NCBI RefSeq assembly: GCF_904846225.1
Contig: NZ_CAJGZJ010000007.1
Location: 1-64,000 of the forward strand
Source: Psychrobacter immobilis
GTDB lineage: Bacteria > Pseudomonadota > Gammaproteobacteria > Pseudomonadales > Moraxellaceae
Direction of reading: 5' to 3'
Length of the DNA: 64,000 bases
The stretch's first letter is position 1, and the number at the start of each line of letters is the position of its first letter. Shown here in pieces: positions 9,275 to 19,073 of this stretch. Below the pieces are notes generated by a model, which saw only the letters and a program-made list of their open reading frames with translations, made no database searches and was not told the origin of the DNA. The position numbers were made by a program, and so were the translations under genes.

Positions 9275-11376
9275 GCGATAAAAAATCCAACGCCAATAGC
9301 GATAAGCCCGCCAAAAACCCGAGTAAAAAACCAGCCAGTGGCAAGGTAACAAAACCTTTGCGCCGTGCCAGTGTCGCAAAATCTGGACAAACGAGCAGCA
9401 AATCGGGCAATAACGCAACCGATAGCCGCAAGGCCAAGTTATTTAGTCGCCTAAAAAAGAGCGAAGAACAGGGCGCTGATACCAGTGCCAAAAATGCAAA
9501 AAGTAAAAGAGGGTTTTTGGGCAAAGCGTCTGGTGCGTCATCTCGTGGCGGCTTTGAGCAGGACAAAAATCGCTTTCGTCTGATTTGGGTCATTGCGCTG
9601 GTTGTATTGGGCTTGCTTATAGCACGTGCTTACTATTTACAGGTCGCTAACTCTCAGTTTTATCGAGACAAAGGCGATGAGCTTATCACCAGCGTGCGCA
9701 CGCAGAAATCCTATCGTGGCATGATTACCGATCGCAATGATTTGCCACTGGCTGTCAGTGCGCCACTGGCGACGGTTACTTTTAGTCCGCATGATTATGC
9801 ACGTGAGTATTACGAGCTTAAGCGTATTATCATTACCAATCCTGATAGTCCACAATTGGTCGCGCGTATGCAAAAGCGTTTGGACAATATGGACTTAACA
9901 CAGCTGGCGGCGGCGGCCAATATTCCGGTCGATGAGCTAAAAAAAGTAACCGCTATCGATCCTAGTGTCGATGTCACTAATGAAGAGGCGGTCAAAGCGG
10001 CCTTACCAAAGGGTGCAGGCTCGCATTATTTGCCACTTTTAAACAAAGTAACACCAGAGATTGCTCAAAGTGTCAGCTCGCTTGATTTTCCGGGCGTTTA
10101 CGAGAAAAACTTCTTTCAGCGTTATTATCCGCAGCCGCAACCAAACTCGCAGTTATTGGGCTTTATGGGACAAAGTTCTGTCGATCCCGAAGGCGGCTAC
10201 GAGGGGCGTGCTGGTATCGAACGTCAGTATGACAAAGAGTTGGCGGGCGATGATGGTAAGGTTTTGGTACTTAAAGATGCCAAGCAAAATAGCCTCAAAG
10301 AAATTAAGCAAATTGAACCTGAGATTGCGGGCAAAGATGTGGCGTTGACCATTGATTCGCGTTTGCAGTATTTGCTTTATAAAGAGCTAGAAAAAGCCGG
10401 ACGTTTGCAAAAAGCGCGTTGGTCTACGGGTATGATCGTCGATGTGCAAACTGGTGAGGTGCTAGCTTTATCGACATGGCCGTCATTTAATTCCAATAAC
10501 TTGAATGAGATGACTGGCGAAAATCAGCGTAACCGTGCGCTTCTTGATGTGTTTGAACCGGGTTCAGTGATGAAACCATTTACCGTTGCCACGGCCTTAG
10601 ATTCAGGTAAGTATACGCCCACTTCTTTGATTGATACCAGTCCCGGCTCTATCCGCGTTCGTGGTTATACCATCCGTGACCATAACAATCTAGGACGGAT
10701 TAACTTGGCGACATTGTTACAGAAATCGAGTAACGTGGCTTCAACCAAGATTGCGCTATCGCTACCACCTGACGCGATTACCAATATGCAAAGACAGTTT
10801 GGCTTTGGCAAAAAAACACCGTTACAGTTCCCAGGGGAAGGTAGTGGACTGATTGTCACGCCAAAAGAAAAAGAGACCGCAAGACGTGCGACGGTCAGTT
10901 ATGGCTATGGCCTACAAGTGACCCTCGCACAAATAGCGCAGGCTTATTCAGCGCTGGCAGCAGGCGGTGTCATGCATCCGTTAACGCTCATTAAAGGTGA
11001 CAAAACGAAGCCAAGCAAGCGTATCATGGCACATGAGCAAGCGATGTCTATCGTTCAAATGCTGGAAGGTGTCACCGAAGCAGGTGGTACGGCTAAAGCC
11101 GCTGCTATCGATGGTTATCGCGTCGCTGGTAAAACAGGAACGTCGCGCCGTATCAATCCAAAGGGTGGCTACTATTCTGACCAGTACCGTAACGTTTTTG
11201 CTGGTATGGCACCTGCCTCAAATCCAAGGCTGGTTGGTGTAATGCTAATCGAAGACCCACGTGGTCAAATGTATGCTGGTTTAACGGTAGCACCTGTCTT
11301 TCACAACGTCATGAAAGAGGCGCTACGTCTGTATAATGTGCCTTTGGATAAACCGTTGAAAACCGAAGCCCAGTAG
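9271..11376 (+). CDS. ftsI: peptidoglycan D,D-transpeptidase FtsI (PBP3)
   Basis: Septal class B penicillin-binding protein that cross-links peptidoglycan during division (701 residues). One membrane anchor lies at about 103-123, followed by the dimerisation domain and the transpeptidase domain. The catalytic SxxK is S432-VMK, SxN is SSN at 486-488, and KTGT is at 621-624. The cytoplasmic N-terminus of ~100 residues is very rich in Ser, Lys and Asn, far longer than the ~20-40 residues usual in the family (E. coli 588 residues overall). The start overlaps ftsL by ATGA. The tail may interact with other division proteins, but that is inference. Confidence 0.96.
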   Translation: MSDKKSNANSDKPAKNPSKKPASGKVTKPLRRASVAKSGQTSSKSGNNATDSRKAKLFSRLKKSEEQGADTSAKNAKSKRGFLGKASGASSRGGFEQDKNRFRLIWVIALVVLGLLIARAYYLQVANSQFYRDKGDELITSVRTQKSYRGMITDRNDLPLAVSAPLATVTFSPHDYAREYYELKRIIITNPDSPQLVARMQKRLDNMDLTQLAAAANIPVDELKKVTAIDPSVDVTNEEAVKAALPKGAGSHYLPLLNKVTPEIAQSVSSLDFPGVYEKNFFQRYYPQPQPNSQLLGFMGQSSVDPEGGYEGRAGIERQYDKELAGDDGKVLVLKDAKQNSLKEIKQIEPEIAGKDVALTIDSRLQYLLYKELEKAGRLQKARWSTGMIVDVQTGEVLALSTWPSFNSNNLNEMTGENQRNRALLDVFEPGSVMKPFTVATALDSGKYTPTSLIDTSPGSIRVRGYTIRDHNNLGRINLATLLQKSSNVASTKIALSLPPDAITNMQRQFGFGKKTPLQFPGEGSGLIVTPKEKETARRATVSYGYGLQVTLAQIAQAYSALAAGGVMHPLTLIKGDKTKPSKRIMAHEQAMSIVQMLEGVTEAGGTAKAAAIDGYRVAGKTGTSRRINPKGGYYSDQYRNVFAGMAPASNPRLVGVMLIEDPRGQMYAGLTVAPVFHNVMKEALRLYNVPLDKPLKTEAQ

Positions 11377-11445
11377 CCATTGATATCAGTTTTTAAGTTT
11401 ATAGCCATTCACTATTTGATTTGTTTAACTGTTTAGGATTTGCTA

Positions 11446-13203
11446 ATGACCATGTCACCCTCATCGCTAAGCCGCGTTACTGTCACTTTGCAACAGCTGA
11501 TGGAGGCCAGTGGCAGTAATAGACATAGTCTACAGCAAGCATTAACAGCGATGATCACGGCGTATAGTCAGAACGCATCAGCTGATGCTGATTTTGAGTC
11601 AAGTCAAATAAATTCGGTTGCCAATATCCCGTTTCATCAGTTCTGTTTGGACAGTCGTCAGTTAGCGACAAACGACGTATTTGTTTTATTAAAAAGCCAA
11701 ACATCCGACTGTCAAAAAAGCCGAGACTATCTTTATCAAGCGGCTAACCATGCAGCTTTTATCCTATCAGAAATCGATCCTGTGGCTTTGCTCACAACGG
11801 CTGATGCGCCATCTCATACCAATATTACTAGTACTGACAGTCCGCAGTCTTTCGCTCAGCAGCAACTCTCCGCATTGTCTTGTCCCATCTTATATGTACC
11901 CAATATCCGTGATTTTTTAGGTGATTTATGCCAAGCGCGCCTGCAATATCAGCAGCCAGCGAAATTGCCAACGGTCGTGGCAGTGACAGGCACCAATGGC
12001 AAAACCACCATCAGTCAATTGGTTGCGCAATTAACGCAATTAACTGGAATGAGCAGTGCTGTGATGGGTACAGCAGGCAATGGCAAGCTTGGTGCTTTGG
12101 TTCAAGCCAGCCACACCACGGGCGACGCGTTAGCTGTACAGCAGTTTTTATATCAAATGGGTTTTGATGGCGCTGAGCTGTTAGCTCTAGAGGCGAGTTC
12201 GCACGGTTTGTATCAGCAGCGTTTGCAGGGCATGCCAGTGTCGGTTGCGATTTATACCAACTTGAGCCGTGATCATTTAGATTATCATGCCGATATGGCA
12301 GAGTACGCGGCGGCCAAAGCCAAACTGTTTGATAAAGCACATTTTCCAGATTTGACCCACGCTATTATTAATATCGACGACGAATATGCACAAGTTATGC
12401 TGGATATGGCGCACGGCAGTGATTTAACCGTATGGACATACAGTTTAGACGCATCCAAGACGGCGACCTTCGTCGCCGCTGACATCAAACCAAGCTTACA
12501 AGATGTCGAGATTGCTCTGCGTTATGACTTTAGTAGTACGGATTTTGGTCATACAGACGTCGCTGAAAAGAAAAGTGGCACCATCAATATCATCAGTCCA
12601 TTATTGGGACGCTTTAACGTGGCGAATTTGCTCGCGGCGATGGCGGCTTCTGTCGCACTTGGCTCTGACATTGACCACGATATTGAGCAGATTGCCGCCG
12701 TTGTTCCAGAGCTACAAGGCGCTGTTGGGCGTATGCAGCGCGTGCCCTCTAACGATGGTTGTTTTATCGTTGATTATGCTCACACGCCTGATGCTTTAAG
12801 TCAGGTGCTGGCCAGTCTCAAAACCCATTGTAAGGGTCAGTTATGGGCGGTATTTGGTTGCGGCGGTGACCGTGATGCTGGCAAGCGTCCGTTGATGGCA
12901 CAAGCAGGTTTGGCGGGTGCAGACCAAGTCGTATTAACAGCGGACAACCCTCGTACCGAAGATCCCAATATGATTTTGCAGGATATGCAAGCGGGCATGA
13001 GTGCTGAGCAATATCAGCGCACTCATATAGAACCTGCGCGCCAACGCGCTATTGAGTACGCTGTCAATCAAGCAGCGGCCGATGACATCGTCGTTATCGC
13101 TGGCAAAGGACATGAGACTTATCAGGAAATTAACCATATACGTTATGATTTTGATGACAGTGTTATCTTACAAAACGCCCTCAAGCAAGCGGGACGAGTA
13201 TAA
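11446..13203 (+). CDS. murE: UDP-MurNAc-L-Ala-D-Glu:meso-diaminopimelate ligase
   Basis: Cytoplasmic Mur ligase adding the third residue of the peptidoglycan stem peptide (585 residues). The ATP-binding loop TGTNGKTT lies near residues 181-188. A DNPR motif in the C-terminal domain is characteristic of ligases that use meso-diaminopimelate. The segment HTPDALSQVL is also typical. AGGA lies about seven bases upstream of the ATG at 11446, so that start is preferred to the TTG at 11440. An inserted Ser/Thr-rich stretch (about 110-140) makes it longer than the usual ~495 residues. It lies between ftsI and murF on the same strand. Confidence 0.95.
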   Translation: MTMSPSSLSRVTVTLQQLMEASGSNRHSLQQALTAMITAYSQNASADADFESSQINSVANIPFHQFCLDSRQLATNDVFVLLKSQTSDCQKSRDYLYQAANHAAFILSEIDPVALLTTADAPSHTNITSTDSPQSFAQQQLSALSCPILYVPNIRDFLGDLCQARLQYQQPAKLPTVVAVTGTNGKTTISQLVAQLTQLTGMSSAVMGTAGNGKLGALVQASHTTGDALAVQQFLYQMGFDGAELLALEASSHGLYQQRLQGMPVSVAIYTNLSRDHLDYHADMAEYAAAKAKLFDKAHFPDLTHAIINIDDEYAQVMLDMAHGSDLTVWTYSLDASKTATFVAADIKPSLQDVEIALRYDFSSTDFGHTDVAEKKSGTINIISPLLGRFNVANLLAAMAASVALGSDIDHDIEQIAAVVPELQGAVGRMQRVPSNDGCFIVDYAHTPDALSQVLASLKTHCKGQLWAVFGCGGDRDAGKRPLMAQAGLAGADQVVLTADNPRTEDPNMILQDMQAGMSAEQYQRTHIEPARQRAIEYAVNQAAADDIVVIAGKGHETYQEINHIRYDFDDSVILQNALKQAGRV

Positions 13204-13285
13204 ATAATAGCGGTTATAAGCCGTTTTTATTTTCCCAAAACCTCTAAATATAAGAAATAAGTAGTCATCATATAAGGTAATTATT

Positions 13286-14740
13286 ATGACAGCGGACAAC
13301 GATAACGCCACCCAGTCTCAAGGGCTGTATGTGTGGCAAGTAGATAATTTGCTCACAGCGACAAAGACACTGAATGGGCATTGGCAGCTACCAGAAGCGC
13401 AGACAAGCGAAGAGCAGTCAGAGCTAGCAAAAAACGCGGTGATTAGTAATCGCATTGCCACTGATACGCGCACCATAAAAACCGGTGATATCTTTTTGGC
13501 GTTAAGTGGTGACAATTTTGATGGCCATGATTATATCAATCTGGCGGCATCGAAAGGCGCAGTTGCTGCGATCGTTTCTCGTCCTATTTCTACGAGTATT
13601 CCGCAGTTGGTCGTGAGCGATGCCCGTTTGGCGCTTGGGCAATTGGCCGCTTATCGCCGTCAACAGCATAAAGATTTGACCGTGATTGCGATTACGGGCT
13701 CTAGCGGTAAGACCACTTGTAAAGAGATGCTCGGTAGCATCTTTGGTCGACTGGCACCAACATTGATTACCCGTGGCAATCTAAATAATGACTTGGGTGT
13801 GCCGATGATGATTCTTGAGCTATCGGACCATCATCGTTATGCCATCTTAGAGTTGGGTGCCAATCACATTGGTGAGATTGCTTATACGACTGAGATTGTA
13901 GAGCCTGATGTGGCTTGTATCTTAAATATTGGTACGGCTCATTTGGGTGAATTTGGTAGTCGTGAAGGTATTTGCCAAACCAAGGCGGAGATTTATCATA
14001 CCTTGACGGATGCACAATTTGCCATTGTTCCTGACAAAGACGATTTTACCAATCAGTTACGCCGTATCGCTGAAACCCACACCTCGCATGTGATTGGTTT
14101 TGGCAATACAGACGTGAGTGCGAGCCACTTGGATGTAGAGCCTGAACGCAGTGAGTTTAAGCTGCATATTGGCAACCAAATTCATGATATCAAGTTGCCG
14201 CTAGCAGGTGAGCATAATGTCAATAATGCGTTGGCTGCTGCTGCTTGTGCGTATGCGCTCAATATTGATGTGACTGACATCGTCGTTGGGCTAGAAAATG
14301 CACGTCCCGCTAAAGGTCGTTTGAACAGTCAGCTACTTGGTCGGCACCGCTTGATTGATGACACTTATAACGCCAACCCGCATTCGGTGCGCGCTGCTGC
14401 AAAAGTATTGGCAGCGCAAACGGGCACACAAATCATGGTGTTGGGAGATATTGGTGAGCTTGGTACGGCCGCAGTGAGTGAACATCAGAGCTTGGGTCGT
14501 ACTATCGCGACCACGGGCATTGATGTACTGCTTTGTGTTGGTGAATATGCGCCTTATACCGTTGCTGGTGCCCAAGAGATCTCTGGTATCAATGCTCATG
14601 CATTCGCTGATAAAGATAGCTTATTACAGTATTTACAACCGTATTTGCAGACGCAGCAGTCTCAGACTTGTACTGTGTTGTTCAAAGGCTCTCGTTCCAT
14701 GCAGATGGAAACACTTATTCATGCGCTAGTAGAGGAGTAG
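13286..14740 (+). CDS. murF: UDP-MurNAc-tripeptide:D-alanyl-D-alanine ligase
   Basis: Mur ligase completing the UDP-MurNAc-pentapeptide in the cytoplasm (484 residues). The ATP-binding loop ITGSSGKTTCKEML, the central segment ELGANHIGEIAYT and the C-terminal DDTYNANPHSV signature are all present. The ATG lies after TAAGGTAATT. It ends three bases before the mraY start, so the two are very likely translationally coupled. Confidence 0.96.
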   Translation: MTADNDNATQSQGLYVWQVDNLLTATKTLNGHWQLPEAQTSEEQSELAKNAVISNRIATDTRTIKTGDIFLALSGDNFDGHDYINLAASKGAVAAIVSRPISTSIPQLVVSDARLALGQLAAYRRQQHKDLTVIAITGSSGKTTCKEMLGSIFGRLAPTLITRGNLNNDLGVPMMILELSDHHRYAILELGANHIGEIAYTTEIVEPDVACILNIGTAHLGEFGSREGICQTKAEIYHTLTDAQFAIVPDKDDFTNQLRRIAETHTSHVIGFGNTDVSASHLDVEPERSEFKLHIGNQIHDIKLPLAGEHNVNNALAAAACAYALNIDVTDIVVGLENARPAKGRLNSQLLGRHRLIDDTYNANPHSVRAAAKVLAAQTGTQIMVLGDIGELGTAAVSEHQSLGRTIATTGIDVLLCVGEYAPYTVAGAQEISGINAHAFADKDSLLQYLQPYLQTQQSQTCTVLFKGSRSMQMETLIHALVEE

Positions 14741-14743
14741 GCG

Positions 14744-15862
14744 GTGTTAGTTTGGTTGTTCGGCTGGCTTGGTCAGTATTATACCCCGTTTTCTGCGGTT
14801 TCTTCGTTGACGCTCCGAGCGTTGCTCGCGGTTGTTACCGCCCTTGCTTTCAGTATGATTTTTGGCGGGCGTGTCATTCGGCATCTACGAACGCTCAAGT
14901 ATGGTCAGGCCATTCGTAGTGATGGCCCGCAATCGCATTTGGTCAAAACTGGCACACCAACGATGGGTGGGGTGTTGATTTTGAGCGCGATTGGCGTATC
15001 AACGCTACTTTGGGCGCGTTTGAATAATCCTTATGTGTGGATTTTGCTCATTGTCATGATTGTATTTGGCGCCGTAGGTTGGGCAGATGATTGGCTCAAG
15101 ATTAAATATAAAGATCCCAAAGGTTTAATTGCCCGCAAAAAGTATTTTTGGTTATCGATAGGGGCGTTATTCGTTGGCGTTTCTTTGTATTATATTGCCA
15201 CGATCCAGCCAAACGTCGCGACCACGCGTGAAATGCAAGATTTGTTATTACCTATTTTCAAGGACTGGATGATTCCGTTCTCCGCAGTGCCCTTTGGTAT
15301 TGGTTTTATTATCTTTACGTATTTTGTGATTAATGGCGCATCCAACGCTGTCAATTTAACAGATGGTTTGGATGGTTTGGCTATTTTGCCAGTGGTATTA
15401 GTCGCTGCAGGTTTGGGTGCCATGGCTTATGTATCTGGTGACGTGCGTTTTGCGGATTATTTGCATGTGCCTTATATTGCTTACAACTCGGAAGTCCTGA
15501 TTGTCTGTGGCTCGATGATTGGTGCAGGACTGGGTTTCTTATGGTTTAACGCCCATCCTGCGCAAGTATTTATGGGTGATGTCGGTGCGCTGGCATTGGG
15601 TGCGATGCTGGGTACAATCGCAGTCATGACACGACAAGAGATTGCATTTGCCATTATGGGTGGTCTGTTTGTCGCTGAAGCGCTGTCAGTAATGCTGCAA
15701 GTGGGTTCTTATAAGCTTCGCAAAAAACGCGTTTTTCGTATGGCACCGCTACATCATCACTTTGAAGAAATCGGCTGGAAAGAAACACAAGTGGTGGCAA
15801 GGTTTTGGATTATTGCCATCATTCTTGTGATTCTTGGATTAATGACACTCAAACTGCGTTAA
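14744..15862 (+). CDS. mraY: phospho-N-acetylmuramoyl-pentapeptide transferase
   Basis: Integral membrane enzyme that transfers phospho-MurNAc-pentapeptide to undecaprenyl phosphate, forming lipid I (372 residues, about ten helices). Signatures include KTGTPTMGG, the Asp-rich [17 protein letters not shown] and the C-terminal MAPLHHHFE. It starts at GTG 14744, three bases after murF; the N-terminus [13 protein letters not shown] matches the family. A strong terminator follows, closing the unit. murD and ftsW, usually next in dcw clusters, are ~16 kb away. Confidence 0.97.
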   Translation: MLVWLFGWLGQYYTPFSAVSSLTLRALLAVVTALAFSMIFGGRVIRHLRTLKYGQAIRSDGPQSHLVKTGTPTMGGVLILSAIGVSTLLWARLNNPYVWILLIVMIVFGAVGWADDWLKIKYKDPKGLIARKKYFWLSIGALFVGVSLYYIATIQPNVATTREMQDLLLPIFKDWMIPFSAVPFGIGFIIFTYFVINGASNAVNLTDGLDGLAILPVVLVAAGLGAMAYVSGDVRFADYLHVPYIAYNSEVLIVCGSMIGAGLGFLWFNAHPAQVFMGDVGALALGAMLGTIAVMTRQEIAFAIMGGLFVAEALSVMLQVGSYKLRKKRVFRMAPLHHHFEEIGWKETQVVARFWIIAIILVILGLMTLKLR

Positions 15863-15904
15863 CAGTCGTTTTGATTGATAGTGAACTGATATTTATGTTA
15901 TCAA

Positions 15905-15942
15905 TAAAAAAGCCATCTCATTTATGATTGAGGTGGCTTTTT
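15905..15942 (+). terminator. terminator after mraY
   Basis: A/T-flanked stem: AAAAAAGCCATCTCA with TGAGGTGGCTTTTTT. The internal mismatch is a U-G wobble in the plus-strand RNA, which supports use by the dcw transcript. Confidence 0.88.
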
Positions 15943-16014
15943 TATTGCTCCTCTTTTATTACTCACTACAGCTGAACTTTGCTAAAATACTCGCCATATT
16001 GCGATAACCTTGAG

Positions 16015-16989
16015 ATGCCTGTGTCCTTATTTGTTTGCCCACTTTGCCAGTCTCCATTACAGCCAGCCACTGATACGTGGCGCTGTGATGGCAGCTTAAA
16101 CCCTAAACAGACCGCACATCCTTTTGATGTAGCGCGGCAAGGTTATGTCAATCTGTTGCCAGTACAACAAAAAAAATCGAAAGCACCAGGCGATAGCCAA
16201 GCAGCTATTGAGGCGCGAAAGCGGTTTTTGCATGCGGGACATTATGAAAAGTTACAAAGGTTAATCAGTCAGCAAATGCGGCAGTTACTGGCACAAGATG
16301 AGTCAGTAGCGGCGCAAAATAATAAGCCTGTCAATTGGCTGGATATCGGTTGCGGTGAGGGATATTACACGCAGGCGATGGCACAAATGGGTTCAAGTGG
16401 TATAGATAACTTAATCGCGGCTGACATTAGTAAGCCTGCCTTGGTCGAATTGGCCAAAGTGAGTAAAGCAGCAGGTAGGCTTTGGTATCAACAAAACAAA
16501 GAGCCGTCTGTCCAGACAACCGCCATCTACCCGCTCGTAACAAGCGCCGCGCATCTGCCGCTACGCGCCCATAGCATGACGGGTATCAGTAGTATTTTTA
16601 GTCCCATTTTGCCAAAAGCTTTTGCTGAGGTATTGGCTGATAATAGCTATTTACTCATTGCCAAACCTGATATCGGGCATTTAGCGACCATGCGTGACGC
16701 CTTATTTGATAACGTTCGCGAACATGATTCGGATAAGTTTTTGCAAGAATTATCACCTTATTTTACGCTGATGAACACATATCGTGTCAGTAGCGAGATG
16801 TCCTTAACAGCGGATGATTTGGCTGATTTAATGACTATGACGCCTTATGCTTATCGTGCTAAAATTGAGAAAAGACAAGCGTTACTGGCAGTCGTTGAAA
16901 AAGAGGAATTTAATACGGAGGCAAAATTTGTGGTGTATATTTTGCAAAAAACGTCTGACTTGCAAGACGCTTCAACACATTTATCATAG
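16015..16989 (+). CDS. rlmA: 23S rRNA (guanine(745)-N(1))-methyltransferase-type protein
   Basis: SAM-dependent RNA methyltransferase (about 324 residues) resembling RlmA/RrmA, which modifies a guanine in helix 35 of 23S rRNA. The N-terminus has a zinc-binding CPLC pair with further Cys/His residues, followed by HPFDVARQGYVNLL, which is typical of RlmA. The SAM loop is LDIGCGEGYYT. The ATG at 16015 starts right before the zinc motif; an in-frame start at 15979 adds 12 non-family residues. It stands alone after the mraY terminator. Confidence 0.85.
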   Translation: MPVSLFVCPLCQSPLQPATDTWRCDGSLNPKQTAHPFDVARQGYVNLLPVQQKKSKAPGDSQAAIEARKRFLHAGHYEKLQRLISQQMRQLLAQDESVAAQNNKPVNWLDIGCGEGYYTQAMAQMGSSGIDNLIAADISKPALVELAKVSKAAGRLWYQQNKEPSVQTTAIYPLVTSAAHLPLRAHSMTGISSIFSPILPKAFAEVLADNSYLLIAKPDIGHLATMRDALFDNVREHDSDKFLQELSPYFTLMNTYRVSSEMSLTADDLADLMTMTPYAYRAKIEKRQALLAVVEKEEFNTEAKFVVYILQKTSDLQDASTHLS

Positions 16990-17259
16990 CAGCGGCTATT
17001 CGCAATATAACCATGTTTGCCTGGCTGACAGCCTCAAAAATATTAGGTGGCTCAGCCCCGCGTTTTCATAAAATTTAAAGCATTCAATGGTATAAGCGTT
17101 ACGCCAGTTACGTTTTGCTAGCATAAATCGCTTAGACATCACGATTGACTCTGTGTCATTATTCGATTTGAAATTAATCTCTCATTGAGATTGTCCGCTT
17201 AAACATCATTTAAATGAATAAATAGTCTTCAGACAACTGGAGCATTTCAGGATCTTATT

Positions 17260-17823
17260 ATGAAAAAATTATCAACATTGAAAAAGTCTCTTGTGATGGC
17301 ACTAAGTGTCGTCAGTATCAGTTTTGCAACCGTTGCCGTTAGCCAAGCGGCTATTAATGAGGTTGAGGCGGTATCGCAAAGTAAAGTTAGCCTAGAGCAA
17401 GCGCTGAACCTTGCTAATAAAATGGTCAAAGGCGATATTATCAGTGCAGACTTTGACCAAGAAGATCGCATAGAAAACAGCCATTACGATATCAAAATCA
17501 TTACTAACAATAATGAGCAAGAAGTAAGCGTTAATGCCAATACAGGCAAAGTCTCAAAAGGGGACACAGAGCGTTTAGATAAAGAGGACTTGGCAGAATA
17601 TAAGGCCATGAAACAAGCAAAAGTGAGTTTGTCTCAAGCCATAAAAAAAGCAAACCAAACGCTCAAAGGAAAAGTGCTTGAAGTAGAATTTGATATGGAT
17701 TTTGGCAAACCTGTCTACAAAGTTGAAGTTGGTAAAGGCAATCAGGTTCATAAAGTAGTGATTGATAGCATGACTGGTAAGATTACGCGCAGTCAGGTGA
17801 GTGACGTTGATCGTGATGATTAA
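17260..17823 (+). CDS. PepSY-domain secreted protein
   Basis: Exported protein of 187 residues. A signal peptide (Lys-rich start, hydrophobic core at about 10-28, likely cleavage after SQA near residue 30) precedes two tandem PepSY-like domains. Each has an Ala/Lys helix (VSLEQALNLANK; VSLSQAIKKANQ), a beta hairpin and a closing strand (VSVNANTGKV; KVVIDSMTGKI). PepSY domains are often periplasmic and are thought to modulate peptidases or sense envelope conditions. A terminator follows. No neighbour indicates a partner. Confidence 0.85.
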   Translation: MKKLSTLKKSLVMALSVVSISFATVAVSQAAINEVEAVSQSKVSLEQALNLANKMVKGDIISADFDQEDRIENSHYDIKIITNNNEQEVSVNANTGKVSKGDTERLDKEDLAEYKAMKQAKVSLSQAIKKANQTLKGKVLEVEFDMDFGKPVYKVEVGKGNQVHKVVIDSMTGKITRSQVSDVDRDD

Positions 17824-17892
17824 TCGCTAATACCTTATTTAATTACTAATACACTAACAGCATATAGCCTCAAATATTAAAAAGCTCTACAT

Positions 17893-17940
17893 ATTAAAAA
17901 GCCCCAAACTACTTTAGCCAGTGGTTTGGGGCTTTTTAAT
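17893..17940 (+). terminator. terminator after PepSY gene
   Basis: A long perfect stem, ATTAAAAAGCCCCAAAC with its complement ending GGGGCTTTTTAAT, serves the PepSY gene and may work on both strands. Confidence 0.9.
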
Positions 17941-18058
17941 AGCCCGTCTCAATAGAAAATTATGGGCATCTAACGTGGTTTTATATTTTTAGATTAAAAG
18001 CCATTGTCAGCTGACGAATAACTGAGATTAGGCACATCTCATCAAGGTAATGACATAA

Positions 18059-18763
18059 CTACTTACTAGTAAAAGCTATCGTTTTAGTACCGTTAGTAGA
18101 GGGCTGACTGAGCGTTACCTTGCTAGCTAAGATATCGCCTTTAGCATTAACTTTATAGCATTCTGCTGATGTGCCCTCAGGGTCGTCGCTGAGTAACAGA
18201 TTTTTTGACGTCTCTATACAGAACCATGCGGTGTTATTGGTATCTCGCGTCAAAGACCAGTCTTGATTATAGGTACCTATTTTTTTACGCATACTACTGT
18301 CAGCGTATACGTTTTCGGTGATTAACTTACTAGATTCACCAACCGTTGCCATCTTTGGAATAGTGGTCGTTTGGTTCGATAGGGAGTATTCACCTGTGCT
18401 GTCCGTAAAGCCGTGGAATACTAATGGGTTTAAGGTGAAGTAATTGATAGCGACCGACTGACCAGCGATTTGGTTATTTACCTTATTGATCGTATTTATT
18501 TCGGTGCCTTGGACAGATTTATTATTGAATCGCATAGTGCCTTTAGGCGTGACTTGAATGTCGGCCGATACGCTTTGATTGCCCACCATAGCCACCAATT
18601 TTTGGCTACGTTCTTTGGTATAAATATTGAGCATGGTAGCTTCGATAGGATACTGAGTCACCATGTTATTTTGGTTGGTATTACCTGTCGTCCCACTATT
18701 CATACCACTGGCACAAGCGCTTAAACCCAGCCCTGCCACAATACACAAGCCTAATGTTTTCAT
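18059..18763 (-). CDS. hypothetical lipoprotein
   Basis: Probable lipoprotein of 234 residues with a short signal peptide and lipobox LSAC (Cys17), followed by a Gly/Asn/Thr-rich linker. The rest looks beta-rich with no motif I recognise. It is probably anchored in the outer membrane because the residues after Cys are Ala-Ser, not Asp. It lies downstream of another lipoprotein gene on the same strand, with a terminator between, so the two are separately transcribed. Both share a short upstream motif. Confidence 0.7.
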   Translation of the reverse strand: MKTLGLCIVAGLGLSACASGMNSGTTGNTNQNNMVTQYPIEATMLNIYTKERSQKLVAMVGNQSVSADIQVTPKGTMRFNNKSVQGTEINTINKVNNQIAGQSVAINYFTLNPLVFHGFTDSTGEYSLSNQTTTIPKMATVGESSKLITENVYADSSMRKKIGTYNQDWSLTRDTNNTAWFCIETSKNLLLSDDPEGTSAECYKVNAKGDILASKVTLSQPSTNGTKTIAFTSK

Positions 18764-19073
18764 AGATTGATCCCTGAGTTTTTTAATTGAATGCTATCCA
18801 TAGCTACTATAATCGAATTTTTAAGCAATGGCATCTGCCAATCACTATAGACCTTGCTATCATTACATCACTATAACAACCAGTAATTTCCCAGCGCTTT
18901 AATGAACCACAAATATCGGACATCTACATTAATAAAGGCGATATCAGTAAAGTGTAGTGGCATAAAAAATAGCGCCCATATTAGGCGCTATTTTTTGAAG
19001 AAGAAATTAATTAGTTGCTGGCTGGTAAACGCGACCTTACATCAAAGTTAAGTCTTAGCCATGCAACGCCCTT
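18764..19073. other. intergenic region between two lipoprotein genes
   Basis: Holds the terminator at 18964-18996 and a motif AATAAAGGCGATATCA at 18931-18946 that recurs upstream of the next lipoprotein gene (about 20127). No gene was seen. Confidence 0.45.
18964..18996 (-). terminator. terminator of the 19.1-20.0 kb lipoprotein gene
   Basis: A 13-bp perfect stem, AAAAAATAGCGCC with GGCGCTATTTTTT, has a 7-nt loop and lies below the stop of the minus-strand lipoprotein gene. Confidence 0.9.
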
